Shown: piece after piece, positions 48,247 to 60,500 of the stretch
How the letters are laid out: each line of letters begins with the position of its first letter
Numbering within the stretch: the stretch's first letter is position 1
Assembly (NCBI GenBank): GCA_025024175.1
Contig: QCXZ01000064.1
Span: 16,616,001 to 16,680,000 of the forward strand
DNA from: Rhyzopertha dominica
Lineage: Eukaryota; Arthropoda; Insecta; Coleoptera; Bostrichidae
Direction: 5' to 3'
Length of the DNA: 64,000 nucleotides
Notes under the pieces: generated by a model
What the model was told of the DNA's origin: nothing
What the model saw: only the letters and a program-made list of their open reading frames with translations
Databases searched by the model: none
Position numbers and translations under genes: made by a program

Positions 48247-49650
48247 TTCTTATTTTACTGCACTCTTGATGGCAATGATTTTATTGTTAATACGTATATA
48301 CCTATGTGTATGTTAATTGTCAGCGCTTTCTATAAAATATATTAAATGTTAGAATATCACTTTTTTCTTTATAATATTGTTAGTACATGTTATATTGCTT
48401 ATACACTGGTATTTCTAGTTATCGCCGCATCCAAATATCGTAGCGTCCAAATGTAATAGCGTTCAATTGACGTAAATCCGAAAATGATATACTTTAATTA
48501 ATCGAAAGCTAGAAAGATACACGCATATTTGAAATATCTGAATCTCTATATAGCACTGTTCTAATGTTAACCAATCAGAGCAATTCATTTAATTCCCAGC
48601 CATAATTTGCAACTTCAGTAATTAATAACTGCTATTCACTAACAAATAGCAAATTAATTTAGATCCCAAAGCTTTGCGCACGAAACACTAGATACTGGCA
48701 ATGTAACATTGCATATACGTAAAACTGACCAAGTGGGTGATATCTAGCTATTAGAGTGCAGTAAATCACCATTATCACTTTGTATACATATTCAGTTACT
48801 ATGGGAGCAGCTTTGAAGCGCGATCTCGCAGTGCCAAGTCATCTGCTAATCCGCATATCTTACAATGCGGCACATTGCTGCCGTCGAGGGTTAGAGTTCA
48901 TTAGCATCGCGAATGTTACATTAGGGCAACGTCCTTGTCTGGTGTCCCACATTATTGAAATTTATTTTCACCCTGGGTACGACGCCATCCTGCCCGTACT
49001 AGTTAACAGTCTGAAACTTTTAAACTGCGGAGCCATGCCTCACAGGGTCCACCTCGACACCCTAAGACCTTGTTTATAAATTATGGCATACGTCAGCCCT
49101 AATAACCCGTAGTATCAAAGGTCGTTCGTCTTCATTTTCCGGAATCGCGAAGACCATTCCCTTTCGAAATATTATAGTAATTATTTCCTTCTGCCATTCT
49201 GCGTTGGTTTGTGATTTCGTGCTGGTGAAGTCCGCGAATAGGGGCAGCATTATGGCGATTGCCGGTCGTTTCTGTAGGATTTTATTATGGCGGTAACGTA
49301 AATACACGAACTGCTGCGCTGAAATCACATTGGCAATATGAGCGTTCCGCAGTTCTAAAAAAATCAAGGTTTTATATAGAACTTCTAAACGTATGTCTTT
49401 TGTTGAAGCAGAGATCACGCAGAATTCCACACGTTAAGCTGGTGAACAACTGTGATAAGAAAGTAAATCTGGGATAATGGTATGGTTCTCAGAAACTATA
49501 TAAAGTGTCGCAATCTCATATTTTAATTAAGCTGCTTTCATTTTTTATGCAACCATGCATTTTCAATTTTAACGATCGATTTCTAAAAGGTTGCTTAAAT
49601 TTAATTTTTTTTAATTGTGGAAATAACAAAAATGCAATGGAAAAATATAC
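48247..49650. other. Unassigned open frames
   Basis: A 99-codon plus-strand frame (48780-49079) ends PHRVHLDTLRPCL, which recalls the V-H-V-x-RL-K/R-PC end of some LTR-retrotransposon integrases but is too short to decide. A 118-codon minus-strand frame (49430-49074) is not recognised. Confidence 0.3.
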
Positions 49651-49656
49651 TGTTTA

Positions 49657-50110
49657 ATTAAAATGCATGTCTATGCTGTGCTGTCTACACCTCAACCAAC
49701 TGCAGATAGTACTATTTCGCTGTCATTACAGCTCATCAGTGCAGTTTAGGTCTAGTGTAGACAACACGGCATAGAACTGGTTTTGCTTATATACCAAAGC
49801 AATGGTATGATGAAAGTAAAAATTTAGGATGGCAATGCCATCTGTCAGCATTACACTGACATGATGACAATGCCACCTAGCTGCTATAACGGGACATGCA
49901 TTTTAATGTATGTTGGTTCTTGCCCGTTAGCAAAAAGTGCCGTGGGGGCCTGCTGTCAAATTGAAGTATGCAGTTGCATGCCAATTTATCATGCTACAGG
50001 TCACTTCCTTTAGGAAGTAGTACCCGTTATGGCAGCTAGGTGGCTTTGTCATCATGTCAGTGTAATGCTGACAGATGGCATTGCCATCCTAAATTCATAC
50101 TGTTTCATTA
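49657..50110 (-). mobile_element. Foldback element carrying a hammerhead ribozyme
   Basis: Inverted 73-base arms lie at 49821-49893 and 50023-50095 with two mismatches (TTAGGATGGCAATGCCATCT... and complement); weaker similarity continues outward by about 20 bases. An additional inverted pair (ATTAAAATGCATGT at 49657 and ACATGCATTTTAAT at 49895) brackets the ribozyme. A diverged relative lies at 61835-62170, with the body reversed relative to the ribozyme. No protein is encoded. Limits are approximate. Confidence 0.7.
49683..49762 (-). ncRNA. Type I hammerhead self-cleaving ribozyme
   Basis: Read on the minus strand, every core element is present. The core CUGAUGA is at 49739-49733. Helix II is GCUGU/ACAGC with loop AAUG (49732-49719), followed by GAAA (49718-49715). 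Helix III is AUA/UAU closed by GUAC (49715-49706). The cleavage site is C17 at 49705 (AUC, allowed by the NUH rule). Helix I pairs AACUGCA (49746-49740) with UGCAGUU (49704-49698). It continues, after an internal loop as required for tertiary contact, with GUCUACAC (49762-49755) against GUGUAGAC (49690-49683). Pairing extends further to about 49774/49671. Helices II and III are closed and helix I is open, so it is type I. Activity is inferred from the fold. Confidence 0.85.
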
Positions 50111-53100
50111 TCAACTAGAGTAGTGCGGTTTTGGTAAGTGCTAGAGACATCATCAATACGGTAGTGACCTACCTGCGTGCGTCATGCGGTTATTTCTTTC
50201 ACCCATACAATTTGTCGTCGTCGAAGGTTATCTACGTTCTTGTTCCAGAATCAATTTCTCTATAGTCTAAGTTAGCAGAGCAGTATGACGATTAACACAT
50301 TTAGGAATGTTTTTCCTTAAACTTGTTTTCAAAAGTATGTCTAATGCGTGCAGTCCACCGAAGCATCGATGATAAAACGCATACGATTCAGCACCATCTT
50401 CATGGTATAGTGAGGTTTGAAATTACAATCAAATGTAGGTAACAAAGATCAATAAGACCAACTTCTATCGGACACTATGTTAAATGAGATGTTAACACTT
50501 GCCAGTGTTGTTCCTGCTTTAAGTTTTTCGTTCTTAATAGTATGCGCACACCTTGGAGTAAACCTGCAACTAATAATACTACATTAAACATCGTGATCGC
50601 AACACATTTCGCTGATGCTATTATCTGTTACCTTAACCACATAAGTTTCTTTTGGTGAAGAATTTTAATGTTAATGTGCTATCCTTTTTTATGCAATCTA
50701 GCACATTTTCACTAGAGAGTTTAGTCACAGTGTGGTCACAGTACTATTAATTTAAAGTTGCTGGCAACACTGGGCGGTTTCTTGTTCTAACCTCTTACAC
50801 ACCTCTTATTTAGCGAAATTGCGGATTGAGATTGCGTTATTACGTTAATCGTAGTTATTTTTCGATTTTGCGGCAGACAAACAATTTGTATCGGTGTGTC
50901 TTGTGTTTTTTGTACATCAATTGATGAAAACAGAAAAAACTATGCATCCCTCAAGTAGTGGCACAAGTACCGGTGTGATTTGTAGCTATGAGTGTATATC
51001 CACATATTATGGTAGGAAAAAAGCGGATCTGGAAGTAAAATTTTATAGTGTGGTATTATTAATTATAAATTCCTTAAAACTTCCTTCTTGCATTTGGTTG
51101 CCCGGAAATCGACTACACCGAATTATTAACTGGTGCGTGTGTATTTTGTTGTTTTCTTTTATCAAAGTACATATTCAAGTCGGTCAAGTTCAAATGCCAA
51201 AATTTACTCAAGAACACAAAGATTACATAATTGCCAAATTCTTTTGAAAACTTTTTTCTTAATGTCACGTGAAACGTCATCTTGTTATAACCCCTTTTTA
51301 TAAAAGCCTTGTTCATGTCATAAAAAAGCTAAATAAATCTGTGACCAAGTGTACATTTCTGAAATAGTAAAATTAACTATTTTTCTGATTTTTTGAGCAA
51401 TTTGAAAGACCTTATCCAACCTTTATTTTCTAAAGGTTTTCAGAATCAGCAATAGTGTATATCAGAAAGTTAAAAGCAGCAAAATTAACTTGTTTCCGGC
51501 TGACAGCAGTTTGAATTTGGCGCTTTTTCAGCAAACCCATTTAAAGGGATTTAACGTTGAAGGTCACTCGCCCCATTCTCAAAACTTCAAAGGAGCCGCT
51601 CGAAGTGTAGCATCTGTGTATAATCTGTGGTTTTAGTACAGACTACGTAAATTTTAATAGGTAAATTTTTTGTTTGCTAAAAATAATCTAAGAAGAACGA
51701 ACACCAAACATGCAGGTGTTGTTACAGTTAAAATGAAAGGTAGGTGTGTATGCAAAACCAGTGGAATCGTCCAAAACGAAAAAAGCGTTCTCCCATGATT
51801 GACTCCAACTCGATCAATAACAAATATTAATATTAATATTAATATTATCTCGCGGTACGATCAATGGGAGAACGAAAGAAGCACATAAAATGGTTCACTC
51901 ATTTTTCCGTTCAATGTAATAATAGAAACAGCGTTATTACAGAATATGACAGGGGATATCTTACATTATTCGGATTATAACTATTATTTTGCCGTTAAGG
52001 AGATATGTACATTAAGCAAATACGTTGTCATAACTGAAGTATTTGTCTTTAATGGTATTCTTGTATTTAAGAGAAAAACAAATATCAGGACACCATAAAA
52101 GTAAATTATTATAGGCGTTTAGTAAGATACTAATAATACTTATTATATTATTAATTATATTTAGTGTACGCAGCAAGATTATGTCAGATGATCCCACTTT
52201 TACTTATCAGAATCGGAGAAAGTAATTATTTAAATGCTGTCGGAAGAACAAAGTAAACCACATTCATCTGGACCATAATATTTTTAAACTTGTTCCCCAA
52301 CTCGATCTTTAGAATCTTTACTTTATAACCTAAAAGACTAAAAACCTACTTTTCCCCGCTTTTAACTACCTTTCACTTTATCTACAATCGATTCACGTAT
52401 CATACTTCAGTAGTTACTAGTCGTAGTCGTTACTGAATGACTACGCTCTGCTGCTGCGTTGCTGAATAGGTAACAGTATTCGAGCAGTAACCAGTAATCG
52501 TAGTAATCATGCAACGACTACTGCTTAGAATTATTAGTAATCGATTATTTTGATTCCTGTTTTAATTTAACCCGAGGTTGAACCTATATTGTCATTGAAA
52601 AATTGTGTATTAGGCCCACTGTAGGAGCAACGACTGAACGGGTACTCGACATGAATTATTTGACTAGATAAAGCTGGATAACAACTTGCATGATCAAATC
52701 AAAACACCGAAACGAGTTTGACGAAGAAAAAGCGGATTCTTATGTTATGTCCCAAGCTTCTCGACGGGCTCCGAAGATTTTGTGCACACCGAAATTGAAA
52801 TGTAAGGCGGTCTACTATATGAAGGAACAATTTCTAAAAAAAAAGAGCCCTAATTGATGACTTCCACAATGACAAAAGTCCGTTAGTAATATTATTCCAC
52901 CAATATGCTTGTTTCTTGTATTATCAAATAGTAAAAATGCTAAACAACAGGAATTTGGCTAATACAGTATAGTAACGTAATGGGAGCGGTGATGATATTG
53001 CTTGCGATAAAAATAAAAATAACTCATGAACTGCGTGAAAAGGTTCATTAAAAACAATCACACTGCGAACGCAATAAACTGCTATTCAAATGAAAATTAA

Positions 53101-53400
53101 TTATTTGATTATATGAAATTCTTATAAGGGAGTATGATATTGTGATAAGTGGTATCACAAAAACACTCTGATTGGTAACCGATTTTACCCTAAAACAAAC
53201 TTTAAGTTCGTTTTCGTAATAAGCGACTTCAAAAATCCTCTTGCACATATGAGATTAGAGCGGAAAGTATCAATCTCATTCTGAAAAAGTCCGCCATTTT
53301 GAACTCTGACTTTTTAGTTTCATGGTTGTAATCAGCAACCTCAAAAACTCCCGAGTAAGAAATTTGGGATAAAATAACTACATTTTGGGTTTTGACTAGG
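50111..53400. other. No recognised gene
   Basis: AT-rich. A 117-codon plus-strand frame (50894-51247) has no recognised domain. A small hairpin element is listed at 51785-51874. Confidence 0.45.
51785..51874. repeat. Hairpin with ATATTA core
   Basis: CGTTCTCCCATGATTG faces CGATCAATGGGAGAACG, with an (AATATT)n run between them. It may be a very short foldback element. Confidence 0.6.
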
Positions 53401-53413
53401 AATTTCCAAATCT

Positions 53414-53535
53414 AGCACACTGTGCGATGGTCTGCTTTGGTCAATTTACTCTGTACCTCCACCTGATGAGCCCCAATAGCGCGAAACTAGTCGTAAGGTC
53501 AGAATGGATAGAGCAGGGCAGGTGGTTTATTTAAT
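53414..53535 (+). repeat. Hammerhead-like dispersed repeat, copy C
   Basis: The plus strand gives GCACACTGTGCGATGGTCTG, then CCACCTGATGAGCCCCAATA, GCGCGAAACTAGTCGTAAGG and GAGCAGGGCAGGTGG. CTGATGAG (53463) and GAAA (53483) have hammerhead spacing. Helix III could be ACU/GGU with an eight-base loop. CCACCTG pairs perfectly with CAGGTGG at the outer end, but this uses part of the core. It is therefore related to a ribozyme motif rather than a clear active one. Confidence 0.6.
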
Positions 53536-53579
53536 TAAACAGTACGTTAAAAGTTTTGCAGTATACCATTATCTAAAGT

Positions 53580-54170
53580 AAAATTTGGACAAGCATTTCA
53601 ATGCTTGAGGAATCGGAGAGTAGGTGTATGCGGCGCAAAGCTCGCTTGACCTACTCTGACCAGCTTTGCAAATTCCTGCACACTGGGATCCCAAACATTT
53701 TGAGGTCACCTCCGAGCACCGAGCTTTAGATACAGCGCCCCATCCCTCAATTACCTGCTTTTATGTAACATAAAGCCCCCATATTACGTTACAAAACCGC
53801 AGAGTTAGAAATCGATGCCGAGTCACTTTGAAATCCGGATTTTCTTTTTAGGACACGATACACCCCGGGAGCGGAAGTTCGAACACTGAAAGACGGGGTC
53901 TAAAATGAAAAATAAAACGTCGGTTTCCTGTGCGGTGGCAATTTTATTAGAGTTTCAGTGATTTGATTACCTTCTAAAAATCGAAAACCAATCTCCTTCA
54001 TTAAGCCCCGAGATTTGCCGGTGATGAGGTTTGGCCTCATTTTTTTACAGATGCTAGGACGGCCTCGAGTGGTGGCTTATCTTTATTTTAACTATGAGGG
54101 ATGTCCGTCTTGATTGATAACGACATTTTTTAGGAACGCGTCCTAAAAAGTCTGACCCACCACTTAATTT
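53580..54170. other. GC-richer unassigned segment
   Basis: This part has higher GC and CpG than its surroundings and ends with the palindrome TTTTTAGGAACGCGTCCTAA at 54129. No long open frame is present. It is probably a repeat; the family is not recognised. Confidence 0.35.
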
Positions 54171-54174
54171 CAAG

Positions 54175-56280
54175 CCAGCTATGCGAATTTATAATAAAAT
54201 AAATTTGTGCATTAATTAAAAAAATGCGATTAATTAATTACAGTTTAAGTAAAAGTTATATCGTAGTTTATACCTAACCGATCATCAGAAGATGTATAGG
54301 AAACCCAAAATTAATCCTTGTCAAATGTAATACACTTCATACAGTATAAGCAAGTTGCTTTCAGCAAATCGACGCTGAACCTATTACAACAGCACGGTAT
54401 GTTTATTGTTACATTATCATTATTAGAGTATCCTGTATAGGACATTAGCAACCTAAGCTTATGAAAAACGGTAACTATATAAGTTGCAAAAGCTTAAAGA
54501 CTACTAGCCATAAGCTTTTATAATAGATAGTCATGTCTGTGGCAGATGGGCGGCGTTTGCCATTTTTCTGATTTTACACTTGAAATATACAGTCACGGTA
54601 TATTTAAACAACAAGGACGTTCACGACATCAATTTTTGTTACTATATGATAGCGTATACCAGCACTAGTTATTTTCCCGCTATGGAACGACGACTCGAAA
54701 TGACACTCTAGCAAAATACCTAACTAAAGTTACTTTAACACGGTTCGTATTCAAAATACCACAAAGGGTTGCAAAACAATGCTTTACTTTGTTACATCAA
54801 AGGTTTCGGTCTCCCGCAAAAATTTAAAAAGCGGGATACAGAATCAGTGGGTCGAGTCGTTTTGTATACAAAAATATCGATTTCTCGTTACCTACATTTA
54901 ATAAATTTAGCAAAGAAAAGTTGCTTTTCGCCAAAAACCACATACTGTCGCGATAGAATATTTCGAACTCCCATTTTTTTCACCCAAGTGATGTTATGCT
55001 ATGTCGGTTGAAAACAGGAATGCAATATGAACCATTTTAATGGACCAGACAGAGAACTCGGCACGCTGGAAGTCATTGTAAAGTTGCCTTTGATGCTACC
55101 AACGCAAAGCGAATGTAATTGAAAAAAAAATCAATTCGTATTTTATATGCAAATCTTCGTCATTTTATTTCTGCATGTTGTATATTCAAATGATGATGGA
55201 GACAATTAAAACAGTTTGACATAAAACTACCTTAAGTCCAATTTTAAACCATTTTAGTTAAACTTCTACTTAGAGATTGATCAATTCATTGTTCATGTGA
55301 ACATTTAAATTATTTAGACAGACATATAAGGAACTACATTTATTTTGAAATTAATTTTACACCTTTTGCAGACGCCACATACCTTATGGTTATTTTCGAT
55401 AGCACAGTACTGGAACAAAATATCTTATAACCAACCAGTTACAAAAATTTCCAAAAAGAGTTGAGATGAACACTACCACATTGAAAGTTGTTAAAACGTA
55501 AATATACTACAAGAGCTATTCCTAAAAAATTGCTTAGGTGGTAGTACGATACGGGTCCTCAGTACATTAAATTTTATGATTCATTCAGACGTTTCCTTCG
55601 GCGTTATAACTCGCAATATGGTGTTTCCAGCTCAACAGACGAAAATGTGACATTTGCCAGAAGTTGCCATAGCAAACTGATTCTTTTCTTTTAGCTGTAT
55701 TTGAAAAGAGTCAAGCGAGGCTTTACTCTGGGTAAATTTAAATACTTATTTCCGCTTATTACGATTACGATTAGTAATCAGGTTTTGAGCATTTTTTCTC
55801 TCTACACATTTTTTCTAAGACAAACAGTCCTCGTAATATTAGCAAAAATATATCAATGTTAAAACCGGTTTTTCCAAATAACTCTAAAATTATTAACTTA
55901 ACAAAAAAAATACAAGAGTGCTTTATGATCAGAAATTTTATTTTCTATATAATACCAAAATTTAAAAAAAATCGTACGAGCAGGGTCCAAAATAGGTTTT
56001 TTGGAAATATTTCGAAAATGTCACAATTTTGAATAAATTTTCTTAGACGCTTTTTATGAGAAATTTTATTTCCTATGTGATGGTATTTTTATTTTTTGAA
56101 TATATTAAATATATTCGGAGATATTTAGGAAAAACCGTTTTCTTTAAGTGACGCTTTTATGCTAATATCTTCTAAACAGTTTGCTGTACCGAAAATTTAT
56201 AAGAACAAATAATACTCGCAGTTATACTACTAATCACATACTAAAACGAAAAAAAAAATTAAAAAATAAAAATTTGCAAA
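54175..56280. other. No recognised gene
   Basis: AT-rich. From about 55840 the sequence (AAATTTTATTTTCTATATAA and similar phrases repeated) leads into the retrotransposon relic below and may belong to a transposon. Confidence 0.4.
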
Positions 56281-56479
56281 ATGGGTAGTTACCCCCCAAA
56301 TTCGCCCCCTTCCCGATACCCTACTTACCCCACAAACAATAGCTCGCTTTGGGTAGTTGACATTTATACGTTTGCCAAATTTCAAGTTCATATATTAAGT
56401 CTTTCGAAAGTTATCGTGTCCACAAACAATACCACAGACACACAGACACACGGACAAGAAATTCTTTTTGCTCAAATTT

Positions 56480-57535
56480 TGTTTTTTTTGCGTTTTCAAG
56501 CTGCCACTGCAAAGTTTGAACCAAAACAAATTAGATCATTGTTTTCGCAGTTAGCAGTCCACTTAAATACAATATTTAGACTTAATAATCGTGGATACAC
56601 GTTCGTCATTAGAGAGGAATTCAATGCCAAATTAACTAAAATGCAGAACCTTATCAGTAGGAAAGCCAACATATGGGTCTACAGATTTCAAACTACACTG
56701 GAACATTGATACCGGTTAAAAGACATTCTTCAAAAATCGGAGATAAAAAAGTAATATCACTTTGGCTTCAGAGATCTTAATTCGATTCCAGACCACACAA
56801 TAACGTTTTCCTGTATGGCATAAGTGCGGTGAGAGGAGTTTAACTTTAAATCAAAAAGCTTTGCTAGAAGAGCTTTCACAAATTTTATGGTCTCGCATTT
56901 CAGACAGAGCCTTTAGAGTAAAACATGGAGTTGCCAATTCAGAAACGACAAAAAAGTGACAGGAGTATTGCAGAGGAGTGCACTTGGACTAGTCCTTTGC
57001 CTGCTATAATAGAACCGACTTTGCTAACGATACTGTTAGAACAGTAGTGAGTTGAGAACACAAGGATGTCAAGAGAACTGGACAAAGTAATGGTTAAATT
57101 TGTCCAAGTCAATTTAACAGACAATAAATACCAATATATTTCCCTTTCTTTACGTAACATAATAAACTACGACGGTGGATGATAGATAATGTGTTGTCGC
57201 AAGTCCACTGTAAAAGACAAAAAATCGACATAAAATTTAGAAAAAAAATGTAGTGGCTGTTTGGGTGAAATTCCGTCCTGCCGACTTACAATAAAAAAAC
57301 TTCTTTACAAACACTTCACAAATCCGCGTGGATAATGGTACCCTGCTGTGAGCAGTGCCAGTAATTACAATTTCGAAGTAATCCAGCTATTTCAAAACAA
57401 TGTACTAAGGAGCATTGTCAATTGTATAAAGGGTGATTTCCATACGGACTTGAAAACGGATAGACCATCAGAAAATTTGCCAAGAATCACAAGCAGCAAC
57501 TTCTTCGCGTTGTTAGAGTCAAGACAATAAATGAA
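56480..57535 (+). pseudogene. Jockey-like non-LTR retrotransposon relic
   Basis: The first block (to 56709) contains FVIREEFNAKLTKMQNLISR, equivalent to the endonuclease motif F-x-IGGDFNAKH-x-x-W-x-SR. After a deletion, SDRAFRVKHGVANSE and VTGVLQRSALGLVLCLL (56895-56990) match the YLS-x-R-x-F-x-V and GVPQGSVLGPLLF reverse transcriptase motifs; FANDT follows for FADDT. The end at 57215-57530 gives KRQKIDIKFRK, KKLLYKHF, SNYNFEVIQLFQNNVLRSIV and FHTDLK. This corresponds to the K-x-x-LLYK, SN-x-x-I-x-x-x-QRFQ-x-K-x-LR and LHKDL blocks of Jockey-clade proteins. Stops and shifts are numerous. Confidence 0.78.
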
Positions 57536-57540
57536 AACAA

Positions 57541-60500
57541 TCTAAATTATAAAGATATATAATTCATGATCGATTGCAGTATAAAATTGAGTATCTAAAT
57601 TTAAAAAATGCATTAATAGCATCAATAAAGCGTTAATTTTACGCTATTTTCTATAAGATCCTTAAAGGAATACGCAATGGATGATTAAAGACCACCAACA
57701 GAAAGATTCTTTATTAAAAAAAAACTCAACCAATTATTACATTTCCACAGAGTGACACAATATTTGAAATTCCTTTAGGTATGGGAATATGTAATGTGCT
57801 ATGTTGTTGTACTAGCAATTTGTGCAATAAAATAATATCTCCAGGGATAACCTATCCTATCTAATATGGACACATCCGAGTTACATTTTAAATAATGCGC
57901 TCTTCGAATTAATGTCTCAACTAGCCCTTCCGGTGCAAACAATCTTACCATTACATGTAACTATAGCGCTATTTACAGAACTTTAAAGCTACGTCATACA
58001 ATGACGTATTTCATTTACCATCATTAAATACCCCTGAGCATAACGCAGAGAGAATGGCAGAACTGATTTAAGTTAGCATCAGTGTACGAGTACAACATTA
58101 TCTTTCGTTCATAGCACGTTGACGATCACAATTGATACTGAGAATTAGGCTTGTTAGAACAGGTGACTTCCGAAGTGTCTCTAGTGTCAGTCACTAGAAT
58201 TGAAACATTCAATTCAATTCAAATTCAATTCAATTTGTTCAATCAATCGCATGGATTTGGATCATTCGAGTCGTTCAAGAATCACTATTACCGAGAATGA
58301 GTTACCGAGTTCTGCTTAAACACAGCTGCAGCTGCAACGTGTGTCCCTCCTCCCGCAACAGTAGCAGTGTTGTAGTGTCAATTGTAGGCGTTTTTGGACG
58401 TGACCATATGTAACTATGAAATGGCAGTCGAAAGGTAAACATCGATTATTTTTCAATGCGCTTGGAGATTGCGATTATATTATAGAATTTAAATTATGTA
58501 CTGCTGTCTGCTGACATTGACACGTAAAACATGTAATATTAGATCCGGGCACGCCGGGCGTAATGACATGTATAGTGCGCGCCAGGAAAGAAGCCGCACC
58601 TTAACAATCTAACATCGTCTGCAATTTGAACGGAGCGAACCGTATAGGTGGACCAGGTTAATAAATTTGTTCGCCGGGATAGTCTGAAATCGCGATCATG
58701 AATAATGCGGGCATGCCAATGATTTAAATGTCTCGCGACAACTTTGTCTCAAGCAACCACGTCTGCCTTCTTTCCTGGCGCGCAGATTAATAAACACAGC
58801 AGTCAGTACATGTATTCCCGAAGTTAAATTGGCTAAGTTAACACAATAATCAAGGTGACTACCTTAAATAATGCCCAATAATGCCTAAATCAACCTAACA
58901 ATCCAAATCAACCCAACATCCCAGACAAAAGAGCAAATATCAACAACGAAGCCGACACTAGTGTTGCCGCAAAATGCCGAACGCCGATGAAAATCAAGAT
59001 AAAGCGACACGTGGACAAAAAAGTTGCGTTATTGTAAAATCTTTTAAACACCTAGCTACATAAACGATAGTTAAAGATAAAGAAATAATAGGAACGATGG
59101 TTCCAGAAATTTAAATGGTTCGCAATCGCCCTCAGCCTAGTCAAAAAGTCTTCATAAGTGCAAACTACAATATTCATGTATGTTGTTGGACCTGACGCAG
59201 CTGACATTTATTACAGGTTTAACCTAGGTTAAGAAAAAAAATTAATCCAAGAATATTTTGTCAAATAATTTGTGCCAAAAATAAATATCGCATACGAATG
59301 ATGATGAATCCTAACTGCTCTAGGAAACAAAAGTTAGTACTGTGAATGTCGACCACTTCAAAAAAGAATATGCAAAATTAATAAGAATGTCGCGAATATC
59401 CACCAAACCATGATTCAGGACAGGGTCCTGCGAGTATATACAGCTTTAATAGTCGTTACAAATCGCAATTATACAAAACAGATTTGCTCTCGTAAAACAC
59501 GGGTAAATAAGTCTTACAGTCCTACACTTCTCAAACGGTACAGCTCTCTGGTCAACCGTCAACCGTGGACGACGCACGAACAACGCTGATTCATTAGATG
59601 CGAGGCAAATCAAACGAATCAAGGCATTCGAGAGATTGTTCCATTGTTTCCATGTACAACTAATGCATTAGTCGTTTAATTTGAACGACTTGGTCATGAA
59701 CAACGTCATCAGTAACACGTCGGTTTCTACGGTTTCGTATGCGCGCCCTATGCGCCTATGTGCCCCTCGGAAGCCATATTGGATGACATAATCTTAAAAA
59801 GCCTAATAGACACTTTGTTTTTACTGTGCATGTATTTGAAGTATACCTGGCAACAATGAAGTAAAATGACTACTTTAACTGATGATATAATTTTAGATAA
59901 TACAGTCATGCATTTGGAGTACAATAAATCACCACGATGGCAACATTTTGATTAATCAAGATTATTAAATGAAAAGTTGTCTAACGTTGATGTGAGCTGT
60001 TTTATTTATAATAGTTGGTTGTTAAAGTGCACTAACCGTGCATATTTACCCATCCCAATCAGCCCATATTCTAGTTGTGCGAAATTATTTTACAACAATA
60101 AAAAGCAAGTAGTTGCAGGTAACAAAGTACGATTGGAAGATGTTATTGTCGAGCGATGAAATTTGCACACGAAAACTGTTTCGAATCATGTCAATACGAT
60201 AATGATCTAAACTAATTGTAATGAACCCTTGCAGGATATATGTACTCAATTCTCTTTTTTGCAAGTTCATCAGTGCAACTTCTGATGGTTAAAAAGTTAT
60301 TTCGCTGTAACTAGAGGAAAACTAATAAGCTGCTCTCTTAGAGAAAACATAATCACGTCAGTGGGACGACTTGAACGGCTCAAGTAACAGACTACACTGA
60401 CGAACTGGTTGCTATTTGTTATCTTGAAAAGTACAAAATAACAAAGTATAATCTGAAAAGAAACGTGGCGACTTTCCCTTAATGGGAAAGGACGTGACGT

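Noticed and set aside
56281..56470. N-terminal half of a 142-codon plus-strand frame starting MGSYPPNSPP
   Set aside because: Low-complexity sequence upstream of the retrotransposon relic. Only the later part shows a recognisable endonuclease motif.
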